A stretch of DNA of 64,000 bases from Sphingomonas xinjiangensis (GCF_014199255.1 NZ_JACIJF010000004.1:354597-418596), one strand, 5' to 3'. Positions 48,858-58,179 are shown, counted from the stretch's first letter. The notes: generated by a model not told the origin, from the sequence alone. Numbers and translations are program-made.

Positions 48858-50060
48858 ATGGCCGCGACTCTCTTCGACCGCCTCGCCCAGCTGCGGCTCG
48901 GCGATCTGGCCGCGCCCGAACCCGCAGCGTGCGACGCGCAGGCAGGGATGGCCCGTATGCTGGGCGCCGCGCCCCCCGCTCCTCCGCGGGCAAGTCCCCC
49001 GCCCCCGCCGGCGGAAGACGCCGCGCAGGGAAGCTACCGCCCCTTCGCCTCGGTCGACATCCGCCACGGCTTCTACAACCGCACCAGCGGGACCTGTAGC
49101 GACATCGCGGTCGAGCCCACGCCCGAAACGCGGCGCCGGCTCACGCTGTTCGGGCTACTCGCCCGCCCGCGCATCGGCGGGATCGATTTGTTCTGGGACG
49201 CCGCGGTCCGTGCCCAGGCGCACGCCCTGCTCGCCCCCATCGCCGCGCGCGACGGCGCGATCTCCGCCGAGATCCAGGACCGCCTGTTCACCCCGCCGCT
49301 GCTCTTCGCGTGCAACGTCGCGAACCCGCGCTTCGCCAACTTTACCGATCTGCCGACCGACTTTCGCGTGGGCGATCCGCCGCTGCTGCTGTCCACTCGC
49401 CGCGCCGACAAGACCGCCATCGCCGTCAATTGGCGCCGTCTGGTGCGCCGCCAGAGCCTGTTGCTGTGCGGCGGCATGGAAGTGCGCGACGCCGTGGAAG
49501 CCGAAGCCGATCCGGACGCGGAGGAGGCGATGCTTCCCGCGCTCCACCCCGCCGACCGCGAGCGCCAGGCGCTCTATGCCCGCGCGCAATGCTTCGCCAT
49601 GCTCGAGTTCCACTTAGTCGCCAAGCGCGCGGCCGAAGGTCCGGCGACTCTGGTGTTCGACCCCGCGCCTGCGGACGGCCACAGCTTCTTCCGCCCGGTC
49701 CGCTACACGGTGGACTTCGCCGCCCGCCCGACCCGCTGGCGCTATCTGGTGGCGGGGCGCGGCGCGCCGATCGCCCCGGACAGCCTGCGCGTCGTCACCC
49801 GCGACGGCACCGACGCGGGCTTCGTGCTCGACGGCGCACCGGTGATCCTGCCCGATGGCCGCGCCGCCGCCTGCCTCAGCGCCCGCGATCCGCGCCCGCT
49901 GCTCGCGCGGACGCAGGCGGAGCTTCGCCTGGAGGGAAAGCCCGCCGCCGGCCGCGCGCGCAGCCGCATCCTGGTCGATCGCCTGCCGGGCCCAACGCCC
50001 GAACGCATCCTGCCCACCGCCGGCGGCGCGCCGCGCTCCGACATCTACGTGTTTCTCTGA
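48858..50060 (+). CDS. Uncharacterised contractile-injection-locus protein
   Basis: This 400-residue protein is not recognised as a named family. A Pro/Ala-rich linker (about 35-55) follows a short N-terminal helix. The rest is globular with many beta-type segments, such as SVDIRHGFYNRTSGTC and SFFRPVRYTVDFAARPTRWR. No signal peptide or membrane segment is present. The position between the DUF4255 cap gene and the sheath gene suggests a structural or assembly role in the particle. The start ATG 48858 lies 1 bp after the previous stop. Confidence 0.7.
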   Translation: MAATLFDRLAQLRLGDLAAPEPAACDAQAGMARMLGAAPPAPPRASPPPPPAEDAAQGSYRPFASVDIRHGFYNRTSGTCSDIAVEPTPETRRRLTLFGLLARPRIGGIDLFWDAAVRAQAHALLAPIAARDGAISAEIQDRLFTPPLLFACNVANPRFANFTDLPTDFRVGDPPLLLSTRRADKTAIAVNWRRLVRRQSLLLCGGMEVRDAVEAEADPDAEEAMLPALHPADRERQALYARAQCFAMLEFHLVAKRAAEGPATLVFDPAPADGHSFFRPVRYTVDFAARPTRWRYLVAGRGAPIAPDSLRVVTRDGTDAGFVLDGAPVILPDGRAAACLSARDPRPLLARTQAELRLEGKPAAGRARSRILVDRLPGPTPERILPTAGGAPRSDIYVFL

Positions 50061-50085
50061 TCAAGTCTCAAAAAGGGGAAGAACC

Positions 50086-51876
50086 ATGGCCACCCAGTAC
50101 AAGACACCTGGCGTCTACATCCAGGAGCCCGACAGCTTCCCGCCCTCCATCGTCGGCGTGGAGACCGCGGTCCCCTGCTTCATCGGCTATACCGAATTCG
50201 CCGTCGACACCGACAAGCGCGACCTGCTGCTTACCCCCAAGCGCATCGAATCCATGGCCGAATATGTGCAATGCTTCGGCCGCGGCAGCGCCCAGAAATA
50301 CTTTCTCGCCGCCACCGCCGACGCCGACAATGATGGGCAGCCCGATGACCGGCCCGACGACAGGCTCAACCGCAACTGGGGCCTGGTCTCGCTCGACGGG
50401 CGGACCAGCTACACGCTGGTTCAGCAGGGGCGAACTGCGCTCAACCTCTATAACAGCATGCGGCTGTTCTACGCCAATGGCGGCGGTCCGTGCTGGGTGA
50501 TCTCGGTGGGCGGCTATGTCCGCGATGGCCAGCCGACCACGCCCGATCCGCAGGACTTTCTGGATGGCCTGGCGGTCGGTGAAAGCTTTGTCGGGCCCAC
50601 CATGGTGGCGATCCCCGACGCGATGCAACTGGCCAACCAGGCGGATTTCAACACCGTCACTGCCCAGATGCTGCGCAGTTGCGCCAAGACCGGCGACCGG
50701 ATGGCGCTGCTCGATGTGTGGGGCGCCAACACCATGACTCCGCGCGACGACTGGAAACCGGCGGTGGAAGCCTTCCGAACCGGGGTGCGGCAGGTTCCGC
50801 AGGAAATGTGGCGCTTCGGCGCGGCCTACTTCCCGCCGCTCGCCACGTCGGTGGTGCCGACCAGCGAGATCGACATTTCGAATTTCGCGGTGGACGACGC
50901 CAACGCCCCCAACCGCGCGGTGCTGCAACAGGCGCTCTATAACGTGCTGACCCTCACTTATCCCGCGCCTCCGCCAAAGGCGCCCGCCGGCGATGATGCA
51001 GGCAAGCCAGACGGGACCGAGACCAAGGCGACCGATACTGGCTCCACCAAGCCCGCCGACACCGGCGGCGGGGCCCCCGGCTCCACCGCGCTCAGCCCGG
51101 CACGCCTCAGCGACAAGGGCGTCACCGTGCTCAACAGCTATGTGAACGCCATCGGCACCTCGGTCGACGTGCTGCCCGCCCCCGCCACCCAGGGCGGCGT
51201 GGCCGCGGGCATCACTCATAAGCAATTGACCGCCGCGCTCACCGCCACCGTGCCCGGCTTCCAGAACCTGCTCACCGCCATCGCCGCCACCCAGGGGGTG
51301 CTACCGACCAGCGGCGCGATGGCCGGCGTTTGGGCCAGCAACGACGCCACCCGCGGGGTGTGGAACGCGCCGGCCAACACCGGCATCGCCACGCTGGTCA
51401 TGCCCAAGCTGCCGGTGGCGGGGGATCAGCAGGACGATCTGAACGTGCCGGTGCAGGGGCTGGCGGTGAACGCGATTCACACCTTCCAGGGGCGCGGCAG
51501 CCTGATCTGGGGCGCGCGCACGCTCGACAGCCAGTCCAACGACTGGCGCTACATCCAGGTGCGCCGCACGATGATCTATGTCGAACAATCGGTGAAGCAG
51601 GCGCTCGACGCGATGGTGTTCCGCCCCAACACCGCCCAGACCTGGGTCACCGTAACCTCGATGATCGAAAGCTTCCTCCACGGCCTCTGGGCCTCGGGTG
51701 GGCTGATGGGGAACGCCCCGGCGCAGGCGTACAATGTGGTGTGCGGCCTTGGCAGCACCATGACGCCCGACGACGTGCTGAACGGCGTCATGCGGGTCCA
51801 GATCACGCTTCAGATGGTCCGCCCGGCCGAATTCATCCTGCTCACCTTCAAGCAGCAGATGCAGGCCGGCGGCTGA
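50086..51876 (+). CDS. Contractile sheath protein
   Basis: The 596 residues begin TQYKTPGVYIQEPDSFPPSI, the hallmark start of phage and PVC/Afp sheath proteins, and include YKTPGVY and AVPCFIGYTE. The C-terminal half (WRYIQVRRTMIYVEQSVKQA through VVCGLGSTMTPDD) holds the conserved sheath core. A Thr/Gly/Asp-rich insert lies at about 300-345. The sheath contracts to drive the tube. Only one sheath gene is present, whereas PVC has three. AAGGGGAAG gives a strong ribosome site. Confidence 0.94.
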   Translation: MATQYKTPGVYIQEPDSFPPSIVGVETAVPCFIGYTEFAVDTDKRDLLLTPKRIESMAEYVQCFGRGSAQKYFLAATADADNDGQPDDRPDDRLNRNWGLVSLDGRTSYTLVQQGRTALNLYNSMRLFYANGGGPCWVISVGGYVRDGQPTTPDPQDFLDGLAVGESFVGPTMVAIPDAMQLANQADFNTVTAQMLRSCAKTGDRMALLDVWGANTMTPRDDWKPAVEAFRTGVRQVPQEMWRFGAAYFPPLATSVVPTSEIDISNFAVDDANAPNRAVLQQALYNVLTLTYPAPPPKAPAGDDAGKPDGTETKATDTGSTKPADTGGGAPGSTALSPARLSDKGVTVLNSYVNAIGTSVDVLPAPATQGGVAAGITHKQLTAALTATVPGFQNLLTAIAATQGVLPTSGAMAGVWASNDATRGVWNAPANTGIATLVMPKLPVAGDQQDDLNVPVQGLAVNAIHTFQGRGSLIWGARTLDSQSNDWRYIQVRRTMIYVEQSVKQALDAMVFRPNTAQTWVTVTSMIESFLHGLWASGGLMGNAPAQAYNVVCGLGSTMTPDDVLNGVMRVQITLQMVRPAEFILLTFKQQMQAGG

Positions 51877-51922
51877 GGCGCGGCCCGCCTTCCCCACCCC
51901 TTTTTAGCGACAGGAGCACCTC

Positions 51923-52378
51923 ATGGCAGACGGCAGTGCACAGGACGATGTTTGGCCGCTTCCCAAATTCTACTTCAACATCGATCTCGGCGACGGAAAG
52001 ACCCAGGGCTTTTCGGAGATCAGCGGTCTCGAAAGCGAAGTGAAGTCGATCGAATACCGCCACGGCGACAGTGCCGTCTTCTCGCCGATCAAGATGCCGG
52101 GCCTGCGCAGCGTCGGCAACGTGACGCTGAAAAAGGGTGTGTTCACCAAGGATTCGATTTTCTGGACCTGGTTCAACGAAACCCAGCTCAACATCATCAA
52201 GCGGCGCACGGTCATCATCAACCTGCTGAACGAGAAAGCGTCGCCGATGATGACCTGGACGCTCACCAACGCCTTTCCGGTCAAGATGCAGGCGACCGAT
52301 CTCAAGTCCGACGCCAGCGAAGTCGCGATCGAAACGCTGGAGATCGCCTATGAAACGCTGGACGTGAAGGCCGCGTGA
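51923..52378 (+). CDS. Inner tube protein (gp19-like)
   Basis: The 151 residues match the T4 gp19/Pvc1-type tube fold: LPKFYFNIDLGDGKTQGFSE, SGLESEVKSIEYRHGD and the closing EVAIETLEIAYETLDV. It forms the rigid tube inside the sheath. The stop overlaps the start of the second tube gene. Confidence 0.93.
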   Translation: MADGSAQDDVWPLPKFYFNIDLGDGKTQGFSEISGLESEVKSIEYRHGDSAVFSPIKMPGLRSVGNVTLKKGVFTKDSIFWTWFNETQLNIIKRRTVIINLLNEKASPMMTWTLTNAFPVKMQATDLKSDASEVAIETLEIAYETLDVKAA

Positions 52379-52854
52379 TGCAGGCCCGCGAAGACGGCAT
52401 CTATGTGCCCCCGCCGGTGTTCGCCTTTCGCGTCGAGATCGACGGCGCGGCAGGCGATACCGGCTTCCAGGAGGCGTCGGGTCTCCAGGTCGAGTTCGAG
52501 ACCGAGGATGTCGCCGAAGGGGGACAGAACCGCTTCGTCCACAAACTGCCCAAGCGCACCAAATATTCCAATCTGGTGCTCAAGCGCGGCGCCGTGACCA
52601 AGGACAGCGCCTTCGCCATCTGGGTGTCGCGCGCCCTGTCCGGCGGGCTGGTGCAGCAGGCCGGCCCAAAGACAGTGCTTGTGAAGCTGCTCAACGACAG
52701 GCGCCAGCCGCTGATCGTTTGGACGGTATTCGGCGCCTATCCTCTGCGGTGGGAGCATGCCGGGCTGAACGCGATGACCAACGAAGTGCTGACCGAGACC
52801 GTGGAGCTCAGCTACCAGTTCTTCCAGCGCAAAACCGTCGCGCAGGCCGCCTGA
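52378..52854 (+). CDS. Second tube protein (Pvc5-like)
   Basis: The 158 residues are a divergent gp19-fold protein: PPVFAFRVEIDGAAGDTGFQ, EASGLQVEFETED and VLTETVELSYQFFQ. In PVC/Afp, second tube proteins sit at the tube-baseplate junction. Overlaps both neighbours by 1 bp (TGATG). Confidence 0.88.
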   Translation: MQAREDGIYVPPPVFAFRVEIDGAAGDTGFQEASGLQVEFETEDVAEGGQNRFVHKLPKRTKYSNLVLKRGAVTKDSAFAIWVSRALSGGLVQQAGPKTVLVKLLNDRRQPLIVWTVFGAYPLRWEHAGLNAMTNEVLTETVELSYQFFQRKTVAQAA

Positions 52855-53054
52855 TGCCGCTCGAAATCCGCGAGATCGTCCTCCAGATGAAGGTCGATGA
52901 CGACGATCCGCCCGGCCCGACGGCACCGGCGGAACGCTCGGCCATCGACTTGCTGGCCTGCTGCGAGGAAAAGGAGGGCAAGGCCGATACCGCGTTGATC
53001 GATCAGTGCGTGCGCGCCGTGCTCGCCGAACTCGATCGGCGAAGGGCGCACTGA
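52854..53054 (+). CDS. DUF5908 small protein (Pvc6-like)
   Basis: The 66 residues start MPLEIREIVLQMKVDDD, the DUF5908 pattern, found between the tube and hub genes of contractile injection systems. The C-terminus is helical and ends in RAVLAELDRRRAH. The role is unknown. Start overlaps the upstream stop. Confidence 0.8.
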   Translation: MPLEIREIVLQMKVDDDDPPGPTAPAERSAIDLLACCEEKEGKADTALIDQCVRAVLAELDRRRAH

Positions 53055-53055
53055 C

Positions 53056-53757
53056 ATGGCGGCGTCCAAAGGCGGCCTTGAAAAGCTGACCATCACCGGC
53101 TTTGCCGATCCGAAATACGCGGACAAGGCGTCCACCAGCCCCAACCCGATCAAGGTGATGATCAACCCTGCGCAATATTCGCAGGCGATGGGGGTCGAAT
53201 ATACCTGCCAGCAGGGCGCCGGCGGCACCGGCAAGTCCGTCGCCTTCAACCGCGACAAGGGCGAGGCCCTGGAACTGGAACTGGTGTTCGACGGCACCGG
53301 CACCGTGCCCGGTGCGCCGACCAGGAGCGTGCCCGATCAGCTCGCCGATCTTCGGCGGCTGATCTACGAAGTGAATGGCGACATCCATTCGCCCAACTAT
53401 GTCCAGCTCTCCTGGGGCACCTTGATGTTCAAGGGGCGGCTGAAAACGCTTTCGATCGACTATACCCTGTTCGATGGCGACGGTACGCCGCTGCGCGCCA
53501 AGGTGAAGGCCGGCTTTGTGGGCTTCCACGACAACAGCGATGGCCGCGCGGGGCAGAAGCTGAGTTCGCCCGATCTCACGCACCGAGTGGAAGTGAAGGA
53601 GGGCGACACGCTGCCGCTGCTTTGCCACCGCATCTATGGCGACAGCCGCTATTATCTGGCGGTGGCGCAGCACAATCGGCTGGACGATTTCCGCAGGCTC
53701 ACGCCGCCCCTCACCTTGTACTTCCCGCCCCTCGCGCCTGTCTCGGCCAAGTCATGA
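53056..53757 (+). CDS. LysM hub/adaptor protein (Pvc7-like)
   Basis: The 233 residues have the Pvc7/gp53-like core (ADKASTSPNPIKVMINPAQY; FNRDKGEALELELVFDGTGT) and a C-terminal LysM-like module (VEVKEGDTLPLLCHRIYGDS, about 180-199). It joins the tube end to the baseplate hub. Overlaps the spike gene by 4 bp. Confidence 0.88.
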   Translation: MAASKGGLEKLTITGFADPKYADKASTSPNPIKVMINPAQYSQAMGVEYTCQQGAGGTGKSVAFNRDKGEALELELVFDGTGTVPGAPTRSVPDQLADLRRLIYEVNGDIHSPNYVQLSWGTLMFKGRLKTLSIDYTLFDGDGTPLRAKVKAGFVGFHDNSDGRAGQKLSSPDLTHRVEVKEGDTLPLLCHRIYGDSRYYLAVAQHNRLDDFRRLTPPLTLYFPPLAPVSAKS

Positions 53758-55556
53758 ACGACATGTCGCCCATGCTGAAGACGGGGCTGCAGCTGAAGCT
53801 GGAGCTGACCGCAAACGGCATGGTGATCGATACCGACCGCATTGTGTCGGTGGAGATCTGGTGGGAGGCCAACCGCATCCCGCGCAGCCGCATCGTCTTG
53901 TATGATGGCGCGCCCGACCGTCAGAGCTTCCCTTTTAGCGAAGGCGGCAGCTTCGTGCCCGGGGCGACGATCACGCTGTCGGCGGGTTATGGAGAGGATG
54001 CCGCAGTGCTCCACCAGGGTGTGGTGGTCCGCCACGGGCTCAAGGTCGAACCCCGCGCCTCGGCGCAGCTGACCGTGGAAACCGCCGATCCGCTGCTCAA
54101 GATGACGCTGGCGCGCCACAGCGCGGTCACCGAACAGGCGACTGACAAGGCGGTGATCGAGGCACTGGTCTCCGCCAATGGCGGCAGCATCGGCAAGAAT
54201 GCGGCGGGCACGCTGGCCGCCGAGGCGATGGTCCAGGCCTATGCCTCGGACTGGGATCTGATGCTGATGCGCGCCGAAGCCAGCGGCTGCCTGGCAGTAC
54301 TCGACAATGGCAGCGTCGATATCCTTTCACCGGCGGATGCGGGCGAACCGGTGCTGACGCTGGTATATGGGGAGGGCAACGACCTCATCAGCTTCGAAGG
54401 CAGCATCGACGCCGCGTCGCAGCTTGGCCAGTCTGTCATCACCAGCCGCGCCTGGAGTCAGGCCGACCAGGCGGTGAGCGAAGGCAGCGCGCAGGCGGCA
54501 AACGTGCCGGTGCCGGGCAATCTCGACGCGGCGGCGCTCGCCGGGGTGATGGACGTGCCTGCCTATGCGCAACAGACGGCCGCGCTGCGTTCGGCGGACG
54601 CGCTGGGCGCCTGGTCTTCGGCGGCGCTGATGCGCGCGCGGCTTGCCCAGTTCACCGGCAGCGTGACGTTCCAGGGCTCGGCCAAGGTGAAGCCCGGATG
54701 CGTCGTCACGCTCGACGGGCTGGGCAAACGGATGAGCGGCGACGCGTATGTCACCGGCGTGCGCCACGTCATTCGGGGCGGCGATTGGCACAGCATTGCC
54801 GAGCTCGGCATGGCGGCGAATCGCTTTTCGCGCAGTGAGGCGCAGGTAGCGGACCGCGGCGCCGCGGGCCTGGCGCCGCCGCTCAAGGGCCTCCACATCG
54901 GCAAGGTCGTGCAGGTTGCGGAGGATCCCGCCAACGACTTCCGCGTCCAGGTCACGCTGCCGCTCACCGACGCCGAAAACCCCGTCTGGGCGCGGCTGGG
55001 GCAGCCTTTTGCATCGAAAGGGTTCGGCTGGTCCTTCCTTCCCGAAGTCGATGACGAAGTCGTGCTCGCCTTCCTCAACGAGGATCCGGGCGCCGCCGTG
55101 ATCCTGGGCAGCCTGTATTCGGGCGCGCGTGCGCCCACCCACGCGCCTGAAAAGCCGAACGACGTGAAGGCGCTGGTCACCCGCTCCAAGATGGAGGTCA
55201 ATTTCAACGACAAGGATGTGGTGCTCAAGGTCAGCACGCCGGGCGGCCGCTATGTCGAGCTGGACGACAAGACCGGCACCCTCACCGTCGCCGATCCGAA
55301 CGGCAACAAGCTGGTGATGAAGAGCGACACCGTCGACCTCATCAGCGCGGCCAACATGACCATCAAGTCCGCCGCCAACATGACCATTGATTGCGGCGCG
55401 AACCTCGCGGTCAAGGCCGCGGTGAAGTGCGACATCGAGGCCGTACAGCTGAACGCCACCGCCTCGGCGCAGCTGGCGCTCGCCAGCAACGGGCTGGGCT
55501 CGCTGAAGGCCGCGGCCGTGCTTGAGGTCAATGGCGCGCTGGTGAAGATCAACTGA
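53754..55556 (+). CDS. VgrG-like spike protein (Pvc8-like)
   Basis: The 600 residues fit the VgrG layout: gp27-like N-terminal half (about 10-370), gp5 OB-fold (about 375-460, with GKVVQVAEDPANDFRVQVTL and FGWSFLPEVDDEVVLAFLNE), and a C-terminal beta-helix needle with repeated short valine/alanine segments (about 500-600). It forms the central spike. No C-terminal effector extension is present. Start overlaps the hub gene; stop overlaps the PAAR gene by 1 bp. Confidence 0.92.
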   Translation: MNDMSPMLKTGLQLKLELTANGMVIDTDRIVSVEIWWEANRIPRSRIVLYDGAPDRQSFPFSEGGSFVPGATITLSAGYGEDAAVLHQGVVVRHGLKVEPRASAQLTVETADPLLKMTLARHSAVTEQATDKAVIEALVSANGGSIGKNAAGTLAAEAMVQAYASDWDLMLMRAEASGCLAVLDNGSVDILSPADAGEPVLTLVYGEGNDLISFEGSIDAASQLGQSVITSRAWSQADQAVSEGSAQAANVPVPGNLDAAALAGVMDVPAYAQQTAALRSADALGAWSSAALMRARLAQFTGSVTFQGSAKVKPGCVVTLDGLGKRMSGDAYVTGVRHVIRGGDWHSIAELGMAANRFSRSEAQVADRGAAGLAPPLKGLHIGKVVQVAEDPANDFRVQVTLPLTDAENPVWARLGQPFASKGFGWSFLPEVDDEVVLAFLNEDPGAAVILGSLYSGARAPTHAPEKPNDVKALVTRSKMEVNFNDKDVVLKVSTPGGRYVELDDKTGTLTVADPNGNKLVMKSDTVDLISAANMTIKSAANMTIDCGANLAVKAAVKCDIEAVQLNATASAQLALASNGLGSLKAAAVLEVNGALVKIN

Positions 55557-55855
55557 TGCCCCCCGCCGCCCGCCTTACCGACATGCACGCCTGCCCGATG
55601 CAGACGCCGGGCGTTCCGCCGGTCCCGCATGTCGGGGGGCCGATCACCGGTCCGGGCGCCCCCACCGTGCTGATCGGCGGGCTTCCCGCCGCGCGCGCGA
55701 CCGACCTGGCGGTGTGCGTCGGCCCGCCCGATACGATCGCGATGGGATCGGCCACAGTGCTGATCCTGGGGCTGCCCGCCGCCCGGCTCGGCGACACCTG
55801 CGCCCATGGCGGCAGCATCGTGTTCGGCCTCCCAAGCGTGATGATCGGCGGATGA
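55556..55855 (+). CDS. PAAR tip protein (Pvc10-like)
   Basis: The 99 residues open with PPAARLTDMHACPMQTPG and contain two PAAR motifs (GLPAARATDLAVC, GLPAARLGDTCAHGG). It sharpens the VgrG spike. No C-terminal effector fusion. Its stop TGA overlaps an ATG that was the start of gp25. Confidence 0.93.
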   Translation: MPPAARLTDMHACPMQTPGVPPVPHVGGPITGPGAPTVLIGGLPAARATDLAVCVGPPDTIAMGSATVLILGLPAARLGDTCAHGGSIVFGLPSVMIGG

Positions 55856-55872
55856 GTGCGCAAAATCCTTCG
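55852..55872 (+). pseudogene. gp25 baseplate gene, 5' fragment
   Basis: ATGAGTGCGCAAAATCCTTC continues with G to give MSAQNPS, seven codons, and is then interrupted by the element at 55873. The ATG overlaps the PAAR stop in the ATGA style used throughout this operon. Joined to the 3' fragment it restores one continuous frame. Confidence 0.85.
55867..55872. repeat. Target-site duplication, left copy
   Basis: CCTTCG (TCCTTCG with the shared T) directly precedes the left inverted repeat AGGCTGTTGAAAAA. The same six bases follow the right end. Confidence 0.75.
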
Positions 55873-56074
55873 AGGCTGTTGAAAAACTCGCTACCTGGCC
55901 TCCCGCTCCAATCTCGCAAAAGCCTCCTTCACGCAAAGTAGAGATTTCAACAGTCTCGACCGGGCGCGACACTGGGCGGACGGATGAGATGGAGGTGGAG
56001 ACGATAGCGGCGGAGCAACTGGCGCGACAGCGACGTCTGTGGCAGGTTTAGGCATCGTAGGAAGAGGAAAACAG

Positions 56075-56650
56075 ATGTTTGCCGCCCTGGTCGCTCTTGC
56101 GCTGCAAGCTGCCGCGCCCTCCTCTGCGGACGCTCCGCGATTCCGCGGTGAGGGGCAGATGAAGGTCTTCGACATGATCTGCGGGCGAGTCTTTCCGGAC
56201 GAGGCGCGGATTGACTCCATTATGGCAAAGCTCCCCGGTGCGCGTGCGCTGACCCCCACGGAAGTGAAGGACTATCTGCGCGACGATCCAGGGCACGGGT
56301 GGGTCATGCAGGCAGGCACCAGCAATATGGTTGTTACGCTCGAAGCGCCTCCGGTCCATGCCTGTGCGGTCCGCATGACAAACACGGATGGCGTGATCGA
56401 TGAAAGTGTGTGGCAGCAATTGATCGCGGCGGCACAAGCGCGCGCGGGTGGCGGCTTCACAACCGTGCCGCCGCGCACGATTGAGCTCGGCGCCTTTCAA
56501 TCGAAGGTGAGTGGCGTGCAGAAACAAGGCGCCGATGGCGCCGCAGAAGCAATCTACCTGATCCGCACCGTGCCCAAGGCGGCAAGAACGCCAGCGCAGG
56601 GAGGCATAGAGATCAGGATGGTACGCCAATTGGTGCAAGCGCGGCGTTAG
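56075..56650 (+). CDS. Secreted protein carried inside the IS1182-type element
   Basis: The 191 residues start with a signal peptide (about 1-21, MFAALVALALQAAAPSSADA) followed by a globular domain with two Cys (about 37 and 110). GAGGAAAACAG gives a good ribosome site at ATG 56075. The pattern (KVFDMICGRVFPDEARIDSI; GHGWVMQAGT; ACAVRM) recalls the NMCC_0638 family of unknown function, from memory and with low certainty. In front of it lies a non-initiated coding-like stretch ending EQLARQRRLWQV-stop (about 55960-56050), which looks like the tail of another gene. This suggests the segment was captured from a chromosome. No link to mobility is evident. Confidence 0.7.
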   Translation: MFAALVALALQAAAPSSADAPRFRGEGQMKVFDMICGRVFPDEARIDSIMAKLPGARALTPTEVKDYLRDDPGHGWVMQAGTSNMVVTLEAPPVHACAVRMTNTDGVIDESVWQQLIAAAQARAGGGFTTVPPRTIELGAFQSKVSGVQKQGADGAAEAIYLIRTVPKAARTPAQGGIEIRMVRQLVQARR

Positions 56651-56757
56651 CCACCCCCTTGACACATGCCGCAACCCTCCGAGACTTCAAAAACCGGCTG
56701 CTTGCATAGGGTCTGGAGGCGTGATTCACTCCTGAAAGGCGTCGGAGGATCACGAAC

Positions 56758-58101
56758 ATGATGGGTCGGCAGGTGGCGCAAGGCGCACTGTTCTACAGGT
56801 TCCGGCTCGACGAGCATGTGCCTGCCGACCACCTGCTCCGACGCATCGACGGGCTGCTAGACTTCGGTTTCGTCCGTGAGGCGCTGGCGGCAAGTTATAG
56901 CCCGAGCGGGCGACCCTCGATCGACCCGGAGTTGATGCTGCGGATGCTGCTGGTCGGCTACCTGTTCGGCATCCGCTCGGAACGCCGCCTGTGCGAGGAG
57001 GTGCATCTCAACCTCGCCTATCGTTGGTTCTGCCGGCTCGATCTGGCCGACGGGGTGCCCGACCATTCCACCTTCTCCAAAAACCGGCACGGCCGCTTCC
57101 GCGCCTGCGACCTGCATCGCCTGCTATTCGAGCAGGTGGTCGCAAAGTGCGCTGCGGCCGGGCTGGTGGCTGGGCGCGACGTGGCGGTGGACGGCAGCAC
57201 GATCATGGCCGACGCCAGCCGCGAGAAGAAGCTGAAGGGAGCCGATGCCGCAGACGAGCTTCGTGCCGGGGACAGCATATCGCGACCGGTCGCTGAATAT
57301 CTGGCGGCGCTCGACGCCGCGTTGCCGCCAGATCCCGACGAACCTGCGCCTGTCAATCCGACCAGCATCTCGCCGACCGACCCGCAGGCGGCGCTCACCT
57401 GCAAGCACGGGCCGGCGCGCTACGCATACGCCATCAACCCGCTGCTCGACCTCGATACCGACTGCATCCTCGATGTGGAGGCGACGCCGGCGCGCTTCTC
57501 GTCCGAGGTCGCGGCAACTCGGACACTGGTGTCGCGTGCTGGCACCACGCTGGGCATCACACCCAAGAGCCTCGCGGCTGACAAGGCGTACGGCAGCGGG
57601 CCGTTGCTCGGCTGGCTAATCGACCGGAAAATCACCCCGTACATCCCGGTCATCGACCGCAGCCGCCAGCGCGACGCCTTCTTCACCCGTGATGCCTTTC
57701 GCTATGATCGCGAGGCCGACGCCTATCACTGCCCGGCGGACAAGCCGCTCGGCTATTGCGGCACCAAACGCGCCAGCCAGGTTCGCGTGTACCGAAGCCA
57801 TGTCGCCGATTGTGCTGGTTGCGAACTGAAGCCCCGATGCACCGTCAGCCGGAAACGCAGCGTCACCCGCCTCGTCAGCGAGGATGCTCGTGATACCGTG
57901 CGCGCCCTTGCCGGCACCGACGCATATGTGCATGCGCGCCGTCGAAGACAGCGCATCGAGCGCGTGTTCGGCCACCTGAAACGCAACCTGGGGCTACGAA
58001 CGCTCAAGCTGCGGGGCCTGTCAGGAGCAGCCGAGGAGTTCACCATGGCTGCCGCGGCATACAACCTCCAGTTGCTTGCCCGGCAGGCCGCGCCGGCCTG
58101 A
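56758..58101 (+). CDS. IS1182-family transposase
   Basis: The 447 residues are a DDE transposase of the IS1182 group. The N-terminal part contains FYRFRLDEHVPADHLLRRID. Then come GRPSIDPELMLRMLLVGYLF and the catalytic Asp in RDVAVDGSTIMAD (about 143). The second Asp is in LAADKAYGSGPLLGWL (about 276). A Cys-rich motif (CAGCELKPRC, about 352-361) precedes the final RRRQRIERVFGHLKRNLGLR, with the third acidic residue at about 400. It is complete and has no frameshift. Its left end signal is discussed with the element. Confidence 0.93.
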   Translation: MMGRQVAQGALFYRFRLDEHVPADHLLRRIDGLLDFGFVREALAASYSPSGRPSIDPELMLRMLLVGYLFGIRSERRLCEEVHLNLAYRWFCRLDLADGVPDHSTFSKNRHGRFRACDLHRLLFEQVVAKCAAAGLVAGRDVAVDGSTIMADASREKKLKGADAADELRAGDSISRPVAEYLAALDAALPPDPDEPAPVNPTSISPTDPQAALTCKHGPARYAYAINPLLDLDTDCILDVEATPARFSSEVAATRTLVSRAGTTLGITPKSLAADKAYGSGPLLGWLIDRKITPYIPVIDRSRQRDAFFTRDAFRYDREADAYHCPADKPLGYCGTKRASQVRVYRSHVADCAGCELKPRCTVSRKRSVTRLVSEDARDTVRALAGTDAYVHARRRRQRIERVFGHLKRNLGLRTLKLRGLSGAAEEFTMAAAAYNLQLLARQAAPA

Positions 58102-58179
58102 TCTGCGGCGCATCCTGCGGTGCCCGACGTCACCAGCCATCCGCCGCATCGATCCCACGCAGGCCTTTTTCAACGGTCT

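Larger units (their letters stand above)
55873..58179. mobile_element. IS1182-type element of 2.3 kb with a passenger gene
   Basis: The ends are AGGCTGTTGAAAAACTCGC (left) and, read inward from the right, AGACCGTTGAAAAAGGCCTG. They agree over 12 of 14 bases and are flanked by a CCTTCG duplication. Inside are a transposase of the IS1182 group (56758-58101) and a passenger gene of secreted type (56075-56650). Two further end-like sequences lie inside: one at about 55944-55961 in inverted orientation (TTTCAACAGTCTCG) and one at about 56681-56700 (GAGACTTCAAAAACCGGCTG). The element may therefore have arisen from two nested elements, with the passenger trapped between them. Confidence 0.75.
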
